A DNA stretch of 64,000 bases from Glycine soja (Eukaryota; Streptophyta; Magnoliopsida; Fabales; Fabaceae). Within the stretch, counting starts at the first letter, position 1. Each line of letters opens with the position of its first letter. Both the position numbers and the translations under genes were made by a program. Location: positions 46,815,611-46,879,610 of the forward strand of contig NC_041003.1 of NCBI RefSeq assembly GCF_004193775.1, read 5' to 3'. This document shows, piece by piece, positions 25,297 to 37,424 of this stretch. The notes under the pieces were generated by a model. The model made no database searches and was not told where the DNA came from. It saw nothing but the letters and a program-made list of their open reading frames with translations.

Positions 25297-28200
25297 TCAT
25301 TGAGCAGCCCCTGAACCATTCAAGTTGGTCCATATAGCAATTCCGCTTGTTCCTACAGCCAAAACAATCACCACTATTGCCATCACTTGATCTTTTGTCT
25401 TTGATATGCCATGCATGTCCCTGTGCTCAAAAGAGAAGGGGATTGTGGTATATATGAATTATTAATTTATATAAATTAAGCATAATTGTATATTATAAAA
25501 AGCAGGGAAATTGGTAGTAGTATACCTTAGAACAATTGCGGCAGGGAAGATGAATGAGGTGCAAACAATGGTTGTGGATCCCAAGAACTGAAAAAAAAAC
25601 CATATATTTGGGATGGCCACAGCCACAAAGTATGTGAGGGCTAGCAAAGTCAAAGTGAGTGACACAAATCTTGGGGTATCTGATGCAAGGGGAGGCTTAT
25701 TTTTGTTTGAGAAAATTAGTTCATCTATGTTGGCCCTCAAGGAATAGTTCATGATTGGGAACACAAGTGCAAGATGGAGTGCATAACTTAACCGAACAAT
25801 GGTATTGAGTAATCGACCAGCACTTGTATGGGAGTTTTGGTCAAAGTTTACCAACACATCGGGCATGATGGAGTCCCCAAATAAAAGGTACCCAAAGAAA
25901 CCAATAGCAAAGTAAATAGCCACGCAGATTATCAACGAAATCCGTGCAGCCAAACCCATGTGTGCAACTTTTCCTAGCTCTGCTCTAATTGGATGAACTG
26001 CACCAAATCATTTGTAATTAAGTTAGTCATAGTAAAATAGAATCTTTGGCAGTAAAAAAACACTTTCATTTGCTAAAATCTCATCTTGAACCATTAATAA
26101 AGAGAGGGTTGAATGATTTAATAAGATTACTAAATATTTTGCTGAACAATAAAAAGTATTAAAAAGATGAGTGTTAACATTTTTTATTATAAATTATTGG
26201 ATAATTATTCTTGATACTCTTGTAATTTCACATTCTCTTAGCTTATCTTTATAAACTTTTTTTGTCACTAAATTCCACTAAAATTTGGGTTAAAGTGAAA
26301 AATATATAATCACAATTAAAATTGTAAATAATACTAAATCTATAACTAAATTAAGTTAACAAAATTTAGCATTTTTAACTTTAACCCAAACTTCAAGTAA
26401 TTTAGTTATTAAAAACTTATAGAGAAAGAGAGAGAAGTTGAGAATTAATAAAAAAAATTGAATAAAATATAATTTATCCATCATTTTTAATTGGGTAAAA
26501 TGATAATTATATATTGGGATTAATAAGTTAATTAAAATATGTTAAATAATCGTTTCTTTGTTTTTTATTAGTCCTTGAAGATTATAGTACATATAGATAA
26601 AAGAAAAATAATTAATCTCTTCATTTATATTAAAATTTATTTATAATTTCCTCATACGTTCATTATTTTTTCCATTTATTACTTTAACACTTTATACACC
26701 ATTATTTTTTTTATAAGAGTATAATTAACAAAAAAATAATTAATTAATGTTATCTTTGAGTATTTTTAATGAAAAAAATCATTTTGGATTCTTCAATTTT
26801 TTTTGTGGATTTCATGATGTGAAATAAGATGAAAGAATTTTTATCTTTTTTTTGGTTTAGTGTAAAACCCAAGTTGAGTTCTTAAATTTTACTTGCACTA
26901 AAAAAAAATAGAAAGAAAGACATTAAAAAACAATTTTTGAAAAAAATAAATTCTTAAAAGTTTTTCCCCTAAAATTTAGCCTCTAATATGAAAAACTCTT
27001 GACACAATGAGCTTAAAAACTCAACTAAAAAATCATGCTCTTAAAACTTTATAATAAAGCAAGAAGTTCTAAAATGTTAAAACTAACCATTGACATGGAA
27101 TCCGAAACCCGTGACAAACACTGGGATAGTGGTGAAAAGGTCAAGGACGGTGGCTTGAGAGAAATCAGGCACTATTCTTAGTGTTTGAGTTTTTCCAGAC
27201 AACAATGCACTAACCGCCATTGATGAACATATTACAACAAACACAAATGCTAGTAGGATTGCTATAGCAGAACTATACTTCAGTGAATCTGTACATATAA
27301 AACATTGAAAACAATATAAACTGTACTTAATTAGCCAATTGTTCTTAATTAAGATGAAGGGTTAATTTTAATTTGCCAAGAAAAATTGCTTGCGCATTTG
27401 GGTATAGTAGTAATACTGACCAACACGTCGTAACATAACAAGTGGAAGCATTATGAAGAGTGCAACAATAAGAAGAGCAAAAGCACGAGAGGTCCACCAG
27501 TTGATGCCAAACCATTCTTGTAGAATACCCAAGTGTGTGATTCCGTTCGACTCGTTTCCAGAGAGCACGTCTCCTTCCAAAACAAAGCCAATGAGCCCAC
27601 TCAATTTTATATATATCATAGACAAGGAATAGTTAGAAACTATGTAGATACAGGACTTAGATTCGGTCCTCATCGTTGTTATCATGCACAAAAATGAGAC
27701 TTACACATATTAATTGTTACTTCTAATCAATTTAGTTGATAAATGCAAATACATTTTCCCAAAAAAAATGAGAATATATTTAAAAGTTGATCATATAGAA
27801 AGTGTGTGATTACCAAAATAAATAAAAAAAAGTGTGATTAATATTTCTTATATTTTTTTCTCCAACATTACTAAAAAAATTAAATGTTTATTAATCCTAG
27901 TAAAAAAGTGTGATTAACATTTTTTTATTTCTCATCCTATAATATCATTTCACTTTTTGAAAGTCCAAAAATGAATCCTACCAAATAAGTAAAAAATTGA
28001 GTTGTTGCAAGTAAACTTAACTTAGCTTCTTACTCCTGATGAACATGAGATAAAACAGTAGAAAGAAGGAATTGAAGGTACCAAGGATAATGAAATAGAT
28101 GATGAGGACCCCCAAATTGGATATGATGACGCAAATCTTAACGGCGAGGGATCCTATGGAGGCAAAGGACTCTGCCATCATGCCAGCGTAAGTAGAGGAT

Positions 28201-28457
28201 TTACCGGAACTTGTGTACCTTAGCATAAACTCCACAGTCACATCTGTTATCAGTGCCACCAACACGATCACCACCAACCCCGGAACTATGCCTAAAACCT
28301 TCATGGTCGCCGGAATGGACATGATTCCGGCACCGATCATGGTGGTTGTTATGTTGAACACCGCTCCGGAGATTGATCCATTTTGCGGATTCGGATCTTC
28401 CGGTGGAAGCAGCCGGGCAATGATGTTGGAGCTGGACACAGATTCTTCAAGCTTCAT
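25297..28457 (-). pseudogene. AVT6-type amino acid transporter with one-base frameshift in exon 3
   Basis: Five exons: 28,457-28,082, 27,573-27,421, 27,287-27,088, 25,997-25,526 and 25,420-25,297 (minus strand). Exon order, splice phases and the 153-nt second exon match the intact AVT6 gene at 20-22 kb. Exon 1 carries ISGAVFNITTTMIGAGIMSI, exon 4 YLLFGDSIMPDVLVNFDQN, and the protein ends NLNGSGAAQ before TGA. Exon 3 is 200 nt where the phases need 201. Translation stays in frame up to a GCATTTGTG block, then meets TAA; shifting one base at about 27,236-27,243 restores the family sequence (VVICSSMAVSALLSG) to the exon end. With one base added the product would be 441 aa. It is either a very recent pseudogene, a natural null allele, or a sequence error. 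All other exons and splice sites are sound. The start is the ATG at 28,457. Confidence 0.85.
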
Positions 28458-30570
28458 TTTGGATGGAGACACATATACACCACCCACGTGGTTTTTTATC
28501 CTTTCTCAACTGCTAGTACCAGTACTTGTTTTTTGGTTTTTTGTTTTTTTATCAACCATTTCTTCTGAAAATAACTAATTCTTTTTTAAAATATAAGAGT
28601 AAGAATATGGGTTAATTTCATTTATATTTTTTAAGTGAATTTTATTTTTTAGATTATCTTTTATGTTGATTAATGGAAAGTTTAATGTTGTAAGAATATT
28701 TTTTTCTATTTTGAAAATTATTTAGTTATTAATTACCTCAAGAATGATCAAATATTGAAAATAAATAAAAAGGTAATTTAAAATGACTACTTAAATAAGA
28801 TGAAATTAGTTAAGATTTAAGATTTATTAAAATGATTTTTCCATAAATATTTCTCCACGGTTTTCATAAATATTTGTAAGAAAATAAAATAAGTTTATCT
28901 GAAAATTAAAATTAATTTATGTATAAACTAAATTATAAAAAGTCTTTTTATAAACTTTTTTTTTTACTTGTGACTGGAGTGTTCACTCGGTGTGTATAAG
29001 ACGGGCTATAATTACATGATAATATAAGAATTTAGAAGTTCTAATTTATTTGGTTAAATAAAATGTTATTGTTGTAACTTATAAACCTCAATTAATATTG
29101 TATTTATTATTTAACTCTTACGGATAAACCCCCTTCTGATCTGCACGGAAAAATATCTTTTTCTTTATTCAGGAATTCTTATAAAATCAAATAAATAATT
29201 TGAAGTAGTTAATAATTTCGTTTAGCCTTATTTTTTCTACTAGGAAGCACAAACACTTTTTTCCCTAAAATTATTTGGAATTTTATACTCGCCAAATGTC
29301 CATGTATAATTCTCTGTGTCTCAAGGAAAACATTGCAATTTGAAATCGTCTATGAGGTGTAATTGTCATCTTCCCCATCTGGAGCCTTTGAGAATGCCTT
29401 GTCTGTATCCTGGGAATTGGATTGACTTGCTGATTCATAATCTTAATCCACTCACTCAATTCAAATTTCTCACATATGCCCTTCAAAAATTAAAATTAAT
29501 GAGAATACGTTTGTAATGAATGCAATGGATAATGGTTATGAACCGTAAGGAGGTAGGCTAGTTAAGGTGTTTACCGGTAGATTTGAGTCAATTTATTATT
29601 CAGTTTAATCAAAATTTTATAAGTTAAGTGGGTTGGGTATATGTAATTTTTTTCCATATTCAATTCAATCCAATTTGATCATAAATAATTGAAGTCGAGG
29701 TGGATTAATCGTTTGTAAATATTTAAAAATATTTTTTATTTTATAAAAATTAAAATTTTTAAGAATAGTAATTTTTTTTCTTAAAGCTTAGTAAGTATAT
29801 AATAATTAAATCCATTTAAAAGAGGCTAAATTGTAATAATATTTTACTAATATAATTAATGATTTACATGCTAATACACCGGGACGGAAAAAGGGACTGG
29901 ACCAGCCTACTAGCTTGCTACCAATTTGGTGGGATGAGGTGGATAAGTTTTCTATATTTGACACAATTTTAAATTATTAACAATAGTTAATTATAAGAGT
30001 TTATTTTTTATATAATTAATTATTATTATTAATGTAATTTTTTAATATTTTCAATCAATTAAAAAATGATTTAAATATGGTTTTCAATATAATAATTAAT
30101 ATAAAAGTTAAAAATATAATCATAAATGATAAGTTACTATTAATAACGATAAAACAGAATTATTTTACTATGAGAATATTTTATTCAATTATTCTCTTCG
30201 AAAAATATTTTATTCAATTGTTAACATGACCTTAATTTCAGGATTCGAATTTCTTAAGATATCAAATATGAGTATTGTGAGCGAAAAAAAAATTAATTGT
30301 AAAAAAATCTCAACTAAAGATGGTTAATTAAATTCATGAAAATTAAAAATACTTCATAGTTAGTACATATAATATAGTAATAAAAAAATAATTTCAATGT
30401 TTGAATGAATTCATCAGTAAATATTATAATTACAAAGACAATTTAATGTAATTAATTTTATTGATAATTTAATTTAGCACAATGCATTTTTTTAGAGCCT
30501 TTTGGTTGTGCACATAGATTTTCATTTTCGTTCCAATTTGGTGATTAATAGTTTCTATCTGTGTCTCAAG
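28458..30570. other. Divergent intergenic region between AVT6 copy and alpha-SNAP
   Basis: About 2.1 kb separates the two divergent genes. Most is AT-rich. An island at about 29,283-29,516 is less AT-rich and open on both strands, and may be a gene relic of unknown origin. The right end includes the alpha-SNAP promoter. Confidence 0.5.
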
Positions 30571-30578
30571 TATAAAAG
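30571..30578 (+). promoter_or_regulatory. TATA box of the alpha-SNAP gene
   Basis: TATAAAAG lies 83 bp upstream of the alpha-SNAP ATG, a normal distance for a plant TATA box with a short 5' leader. Confidence 0.6.
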
Positions 30579-30653
30579 AACAATTAACATAGATAGATTG
30601 CATGAAAGAGAGAGCATTAAATTGAATTGATCGATTATTTCATTCATTCCAAT

Positions 30654-32907
30654 ATGGGCGATCATTTGGCGAGGGCCGAGGATTTTGAGAACAAGGCTGA
30701 GAAGAAACTCAGCAGTTGGGGCTTGTTTGGCTCCAAATTCGAGGACGCTGCTGATCTCTTCGACAAATCCGCCAATTCCTATAAGCTCGCTAAATCATGT
30801 AACCTTAAGTTTTACGTCTTTTATTTAATCGTTGGTTAAGGTTGTCACACAAATTTGTTCACATTTTAGGGGACAAAGCAGGATCCACCTACATCAAATT
30901 AGCGAGTTGTCATTTGAAGGTAACTAACTAACTAACCATCAAACTTCTGGATTTTTATTTTATTTGTTCATTTTGCGTTCTTTCATTTGATTATCTCTAC
31001 GCGCTGTGATGAATCGTTTTGTTGTAGTTGGAAAGCAAGCATGAAGCTGCACAAGCTTATGTTGACGCTGCGCGTTGCTATAAAAAAACTAATATAAATG
31101 GTATGTGTGTGGTTATTTTACATACATTAGGATTAGGATTTTTGAACAATTGAACATATTTTTCTGTGTGTATATGCTTGTTGTCAAAATCATATATGCC
31201 TTTGCACGTGATCAAATTGTATAATGCATGCCATCACTTAATCGAAGTTCGATGTTAAGGTTCTTTTTCTCTCTCTTTTCAATGCAGAGTCTGTATCTTG
31301 CTTAGACAATGCTGTAAATATTTTCTGTGAGATTGGAAGACTCTCTATGGCTGCTAGATATTTGAAGGTATATAGCTTATAATTTCTTTATTTTAGTGTG
31401 GCTAATGTATATTTGGTTATAAATGGTGTCCTTTTTCCTCTTGGCTATACTTTTTGAGGCATTCTTGCTGGAATTCTCGTGAATGTATCATGATTGGATT
31501 GAATTTTTCTTTTGTATGCACAGGAAATTGCTGAGTTGTACGAGTCTGAACAGAATATCTCGCAGGCCGTTGCTTACTATGAAAAATCAGCGGATTTTTT
31601 TGAAAATGAAGAAGTGAACACTTCAGCAAACCAGTGCAAGCAAAAAGTTGCTCAATTCTCTGCCCAGCTTGAACAGTAAGACTCTCTATTTTTCTGCTTG
31701 TTTTGATCTTGTTTCTTGATGTGAACTGTGAAGGCCTTGATAATAATGCATGAACATCTGCTCAAGTTTTCTTCTATTGTTTTGATCTTGTTACTACCTT
31801 TTTTGTTTATCAAAACGTTTTTTTTGGTTTAGTACGCTGACCTTCCTGTGTCACCCACTATTATGGTTTGGTATCTTTTCTCCCCCCTAACATCTGCGCA
31901 AGTTTAAGAATTTGCTATTGATGTGTATGCATGGTTTTAACAAATATTAGTCCATTCATTGCTGCATTTAATCTTATTCATATATTGATGTGTACGGTGG
32001 TTTCAATTTGAGCAGAAACTCTAGAATAATGTAAAGAAAACATTTTTTTATGAAAGAAACTTTATAATAGCCTTCTCTATATGTTAAATTGAAAATTAAC
32101 TGTTTCAATTTTTTTTATAATTCTCCAGATATCAGAGATCAATTGAGATTTATGAAGATATTGCTCGCCAGTCTCTCAGCAATACTTTGCTGAAGTATGG
32201 AGTTAAAGGGCATCTTCTTAATGCTGGCATTTGCGAACTTTGTAAAGGGGATGTTATTGCTATTACCAATGCATTGGAGCGATATCAGGTCCAATATTTT
32301 TCAAGAATTTACATCTTGAGACCGGTAAAATCACTAGTTACTAAATTCTTTGGATATGTATTTGTTTATGCAGGACTTGGATCCAACATTTTCTGGAACA
32401 CGTGAATATAGACTTCTGGCAGTATGTTTCTAGTTTTGGACATTTCAATAACTGTCTCCTCTGTTATAATGTTCTTATTAATGTTTGGTTTTATGATAAA
32501 TTTTATTCTTGCATGTACTGATTCATTGCTCATTTATTTCTGAAGTACTGATGATTTTAAAAAAATGGGCAGGATATTGCTGCTGCAATTGATGAGGAAG
32601 ATGTTGGAAAGTTTACTGAAGTTATCAAGGAATTTGATAGTTTGACTCCTTTGGTAAGCTTCAAATTGTTGTAAAATGAAACAGTTTTTAGTTGACGCAA
32701 TGGAGTAAGACTTTATTGTTCTTGATATATAACAAGACTTTTTTCAATTTTATTTTTTTGCATACCATAAATAGCTTTGGTCGCGGTAATTAATCAACAT
32801 TTCATGTTTGTATGAATGTTGTGTAGGATTCTTGGAAGACAACACTTCTTTTGAGGGTGAAAGATAAACTGAAAGCCAAAGAAATCGAGGAGGATGATCT
32901 TACTTGA
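30654..32907 (+). CDS. Alpha-SNAP (soluble NSF attachment protein)
   Basis: Nine exons: 30,654-30,798, 30,870-30,919, 31,028-31,100, 31,288-31,367, 31,524-31,675, 32,129-32,288, 32,374-32,421, 32,573-32,653 and 32,827-32,907. All borders are GT-AG, giving 289 aa. Alpha-SNAP is a cytosolic adaptor that binds SNARE complexes and recruits and stimulates the ATPase NSF, recycling SNAREs after vesicle fusion. Seen here: an N-terminal hydrophobic loop ([16 protein letters not shown], residues 20-35) that contacts membrane; TPR-like helices with the conserved [19 protein letters not shown] and [16 protein letters not shown]; and the acidic C-terminus EEDDLT with the penultimate Leu288 needed for NSF stimulation. 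The length and C-terminus match the ordinary (non-resistance) soybean alpha-SNAPs. Residue 208 is Asp and residue 203 is Glu. The neighbours on both sides match the soybean Rhg1 block. The paralogue or species cannot be fixed by eye. Confidence 0.96.
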
Positions 32908-35900
32908 ATTGCACCATGGTCTTCTTTCGGTTGGATTTCATGTTTGATGATTTGTCTTCTTGTATTATACTTGTTTATCCAATTGTTCATCTTACTGCTA
33001 ATATAACTGAAGTGATTGACATAAATTCTTGAAATGAATGTTGAGGTAGTTAGAGTATGATCGGATCCACACTTTTATTGGATTTGCATATCTCCATGAG
33101 TTGTCATAAAGAGATTTTTTTAATCAACTTATTTGGAAGTTTAAAACTCTCTAGTATTGATTGATTATAGAATGTCTCACAGTACTGTTTTGGTCATTTT
33201 ATTTAGATACTTTCTGAATCATGACAAGTGAAATAGCTGTTGGATAATACTACCTCATCAAAACCAAGGAACATGGTTAAATTAGTTATTTTTAATTATT
33301 ACTAACATAAATTCAAATTTTATTCCACAAATGTTCTTGAGATTAATTGGTTGGTGATTAGATATAATGACACTATTCATCATTTAAGAAATATTTTTCA
33401 AGGAACTAGAATAAATTAGTATTCTTAGTAACTCATTAAATGCATCATCTACTTTCATGGGAAATGAGTGATATTTTATGAGTTTAGATCTACTGGTTTT
33501 CTTAAGATAATCAATGCGGTTTATGTTCTCTTTTCTTAAGATATCTTGGAGTTGACTTAGAGGGAGTTTGGTTATTCAGTGGCTCTTGGTTTATAATTCA
33601 TTTAGCCTTCTAGGAGACACAACGCAAGTTAATAAGGGTGTGCTGGAAAAATAAAGGGGTTTTCGAGGTAGATACAAATGGGTGAGTGGGTATGGGAGAC
33701 AAGTCGTAGATATGATGATACATGGGGTGCAAGGAATGTAGTGGAATGAAATGAGTGTATTGGTTTTTTTTTTATGGGAAAATGAATGTATTGGTTGTAT
33801 ATGCACCATAGTTTTTTTATATCAATGCGTGGGGTATATAAAGACGCAGAATGCAAGAAAGGTGTGATACAGAGAAGTGAGGAAAAGGTTGGTGCTTTCT
33901 AGGAAAAGGTTGAAGTCGCATGAACGAGGAACTGTAAAATGTTGGATTCAAGCATAATACAAGGGTTAGTCGTGGAGTTTTTTTTGATCATGCAGAAAAA
34001 CTAAAACAACAGACGGAACTAAGGCCTAACATGGAGAGTGTTACAGATTAAGAGAAAGAGGGCACTGCTCCATGATATTTAACTTAACAAGATCAGACGA
34101 GCCTAATTTAGCTAGCTGATCTGCACAGCCTAATTTCAATCCGGATTTCAGATCATGATAGATTGCCATGTATAAGAGTCCCCCGGTTCCGGTTCCAAGC
34201 ATATCAAGAACAAAGGAGTCAACCTTAGAACTCCCTTACAAACAAAAGTTGACTTGGTGGTAAAAAGAAAAAAAAAAGAAATAGATCCTGATTCTTTCTG
34301 TTAGTAAAAATAATAATAATTAATAACTAACATTTATTGATTAAAAAAAACAGGATTAACAGAATTGTAAAGCAATAGAAAATTTGTATTTTTTTTTTTG
34401 TGATTATCATGTTATTGATATAAAATATCTATCAAATTTATTGATGATTTATTTTTATCGAGGAGCCTAATCAGTTTTATTGAGATTTTTTTTTTAATCA
34501 TATTTTTTTCTTCTGTAAGATTCAAGTATGAGACCTAACTTTAGGAGATTAAGTCTAACATCATTACTTGGATATCATTTTTAAGAATTAATCAATAGGA
34601 AAATTTATGTACAGAATCATACATACTTTTATGTAATGAAGATTAAAATTAATAATTGATACTAATTACTAATATAAAGTTCCAAATTTAATTGTAAAAT
34701 AATACTTAAAAATCATGCCTAAAAATTATCCTTAATCATTGGGACAGCTCATTGGGCTTGCGACCACGTTATTCAGTTTGGTTTTGGTTTATCTTTCGCT
34801 CAACTACTAGGAGAGGAACGATTCTTCGGCTATGCCTTCCATACCGTGTGAAGGAACAAATTTAGTGGGGGTTTCATTCCACATTTTGTAATTCAAGTAA
34901 TTCTAAAATTTCCTACTTCTAATTAATTCACTCATTGAAACGGAAACACCTTGAGTGTCATTTTTATTAGTGGTTTGACTAGGGAGGAGAATATTAGGCC
35001 AACCTAAAGCTCAACGCAAAATGAAGCAAACAGAAGTCTTTTTGTTAATAATGTTTACTTAATCATGGATGACATCTACATATTTTAGGTCCAACTGAGC
35101 ATAAATCTTAGTTCGAATTCGCTTACCAAGATGGACAAAAATAAAAAAGAAAAGAATTTGTTCAAAAAGAATTGGACAAAAACCATTTTTATTTTCTTGA
35201 ACAGATGTCAAGTGGATTCATGAGCTAATTCACCTTATTTGAATGAAAAATAAAATACAGTATAATAGACAGCCAACAAACAGCTGTAGTAGAGAATAGA
35301 GATTGCAATACAAGTATACAACCTACATCCATTCGTGCAATGGTTAACAAATGGTGTTTGTGTGATTTTCAACATGTTAGCTGCAGCTTAGTTGTTATTA
35401 ATCTGGCATTTGTTATGTGTTACTTAGCTCTTATGTGCTCATCTCTCCTTTACAAATATTATTTTTTACCCTAGGAATTGAAAACGTACAGTATTAAAAA
35501 GTTAACACTAATTAACTCATATAATAATTTGCTCAATGATCAATTAAATTAAACACACTTAATTCTACTTCACAAATATAATTGTGCGTCATATGCATTT
35601 AATATATCATCCAACAAATACCAATGGCATTCTATATGGTTGCTTGGCACATCAAGTTGCTTCTCTTATCAATCTCCTCCGAATTGAAATAACAGTCATA
35701 CTTAAACTATAGCTAGATATTTTATAATAATAGTTATTTATTTAACAATGATATTATGAAGCAGGTAATCAGATAAAGACACCAAAATAAACAAGATCGC
35801 ATAGCTCTTCAAAGTGATGTCATCTTAATCAATATTTATTTGATTTTTAATTTTTAATAGGCCAGCTATATAGAACCGGTGAGTCGTTGCATCATGCAAG

Positions 35901-36900
35901 GTCTGTTATGTAATATGCACCTCATGGAATCAGCTCAGCCGACATAAAAGAAGATATTGACCCTGTAAAGAAAACAACAAAATTTATACTTTAGACATAT
36001 ATATATAATGAATTATAAACAAAACAAAACTTAAATGCAATTTTATAGAGACTGTTCTTTAATTAAATTAAAATTTCACTTCAATAACTTGGGTAATAAA
36101 TATTTTATTAAAAATAATATAAATTATTAAAAAAACTCTAATAATTATTTGAAAACCACACTCAACATTTTTCTTATACATTCTGGTATATTTATTCCAA
36201 TCTCATCGCTTGGTTGATATTAATGAATTCCAACACTTATAACATTTATAGAAAATTACAAATTATCTAAATTTTATCCTTATAAAGAAAGATTGAAAAA
36301 AAAAAAACGAGTGAGGCAAAACGAAGGAGAAATGAAGAGGATATTGCATATTTGCATGTTAGTGGCCAGTGGGACCCGTCTCTCCCTTCTACAATGACAA
36401 CTTTCTAGATAACTTTATTTTAATTTTGTTTTCTTCAAGCTGTGTTTGAACTTTGAAACAAGGACTAAATTAACAGAGAAAGATATAATAGGAATAATAT
36501 AGATAAAAATAAAATAAAAATTACTGTGTAAACGAATAGAAAATTATTGTTCATAAAAAAATGAAAAGAAAATCATTTAATTTTTAAACGCTTAAGAATA
36601 ATTCAGCCACCTCCCCTCTCATTTCACGCATGTTGGGTGATTTTGTTTTATTTAAACTCTGCGTCCTAGCACCAAAATTTATTTTCCTCTGTATATTCAC
36701 TCATCTAAATAATAATTAATAAAAACCAAAATACTATATCCTTATTTATTATCCTCTTTTTGACACAACCACACAGTATAACTGTTGTCATGGTTGTCGG
36801 AAGAAGAAAAATATATATTTTCCAATTTCCACCCCTCAAATGAATTTTTCAACTTGTCCTTCCCTTTTACTTTTCTAGGAAGTCGCATTAAGCAATTTGT
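32908..36900. other. Intergenic region between alpha-SNAP and PLAC8 genes
   Basis: The first few hundred bases are probably the alpha-SNAP 3' UTR. The rest is AT-rich with no supported gene; short open frames at 33.6-33.86 kb (-) are low-complexity. Confidence 0.5.
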
Positions 36901-37076
36901 TTGACCATGTTCTGAGGAACCGTTCCTTCATTGCCACATCTAACTGTTCTACTTTGTTTCACGTTGTACAGATTGAACTTTCCAGAGTTTAGATTCGTTA
37001 GTTGTTTTGTGAGTTTTGCAGAGAATATAACTCTTCCTTCGATTCAACGCTTTCTTCCTCTTTTGTCACCTTACAG

Positions 37077-37384
37077 GTACCTTTCTACATGAACTTAACT
37101 CCTCGCACCTTCAAAGTTTCATGTTTTTGTTCTTTTTTTTTTTACTCTTTTCCTTGAGATGAATTAGTTGGTATTATCAGAACTATATTTTTTTTTCTAG
37201 TTTGTGAATTTTAATTAATTAAAGTGTATAATGATCTCTTTACTGGGTCATCATCGCATATATAAATCTGACTTTTTTTTCTTTGTTCTTATGGATTCAC
37301 ATGAAATTTGGTGTGGATTTGAGAATCTAGCACAATTGTTCTGTTCTTATCCTCGCTGATTTTGTTTTTATCATTGACTATAAG
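37077..37384 (+). other. Probable 5' UTR intron of the PLAC8 gene
   Basis: TTACAG followed by GTACCT at 37,077 and a CTATAAG acceptor near 37,384 bracket T-rich sequence upstream of the PLAC8 ATG. The preceding 36,900-37,076 is pyrimidine-rich and looks like a 5' leader exon. Inferred from composition and splice signals only. Confidence 0.4.
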
Positions 37385-37424
37385 GTTCTGATTTTGATTG
37401 AGAAGGCTCAGGCTTCATATCAGA

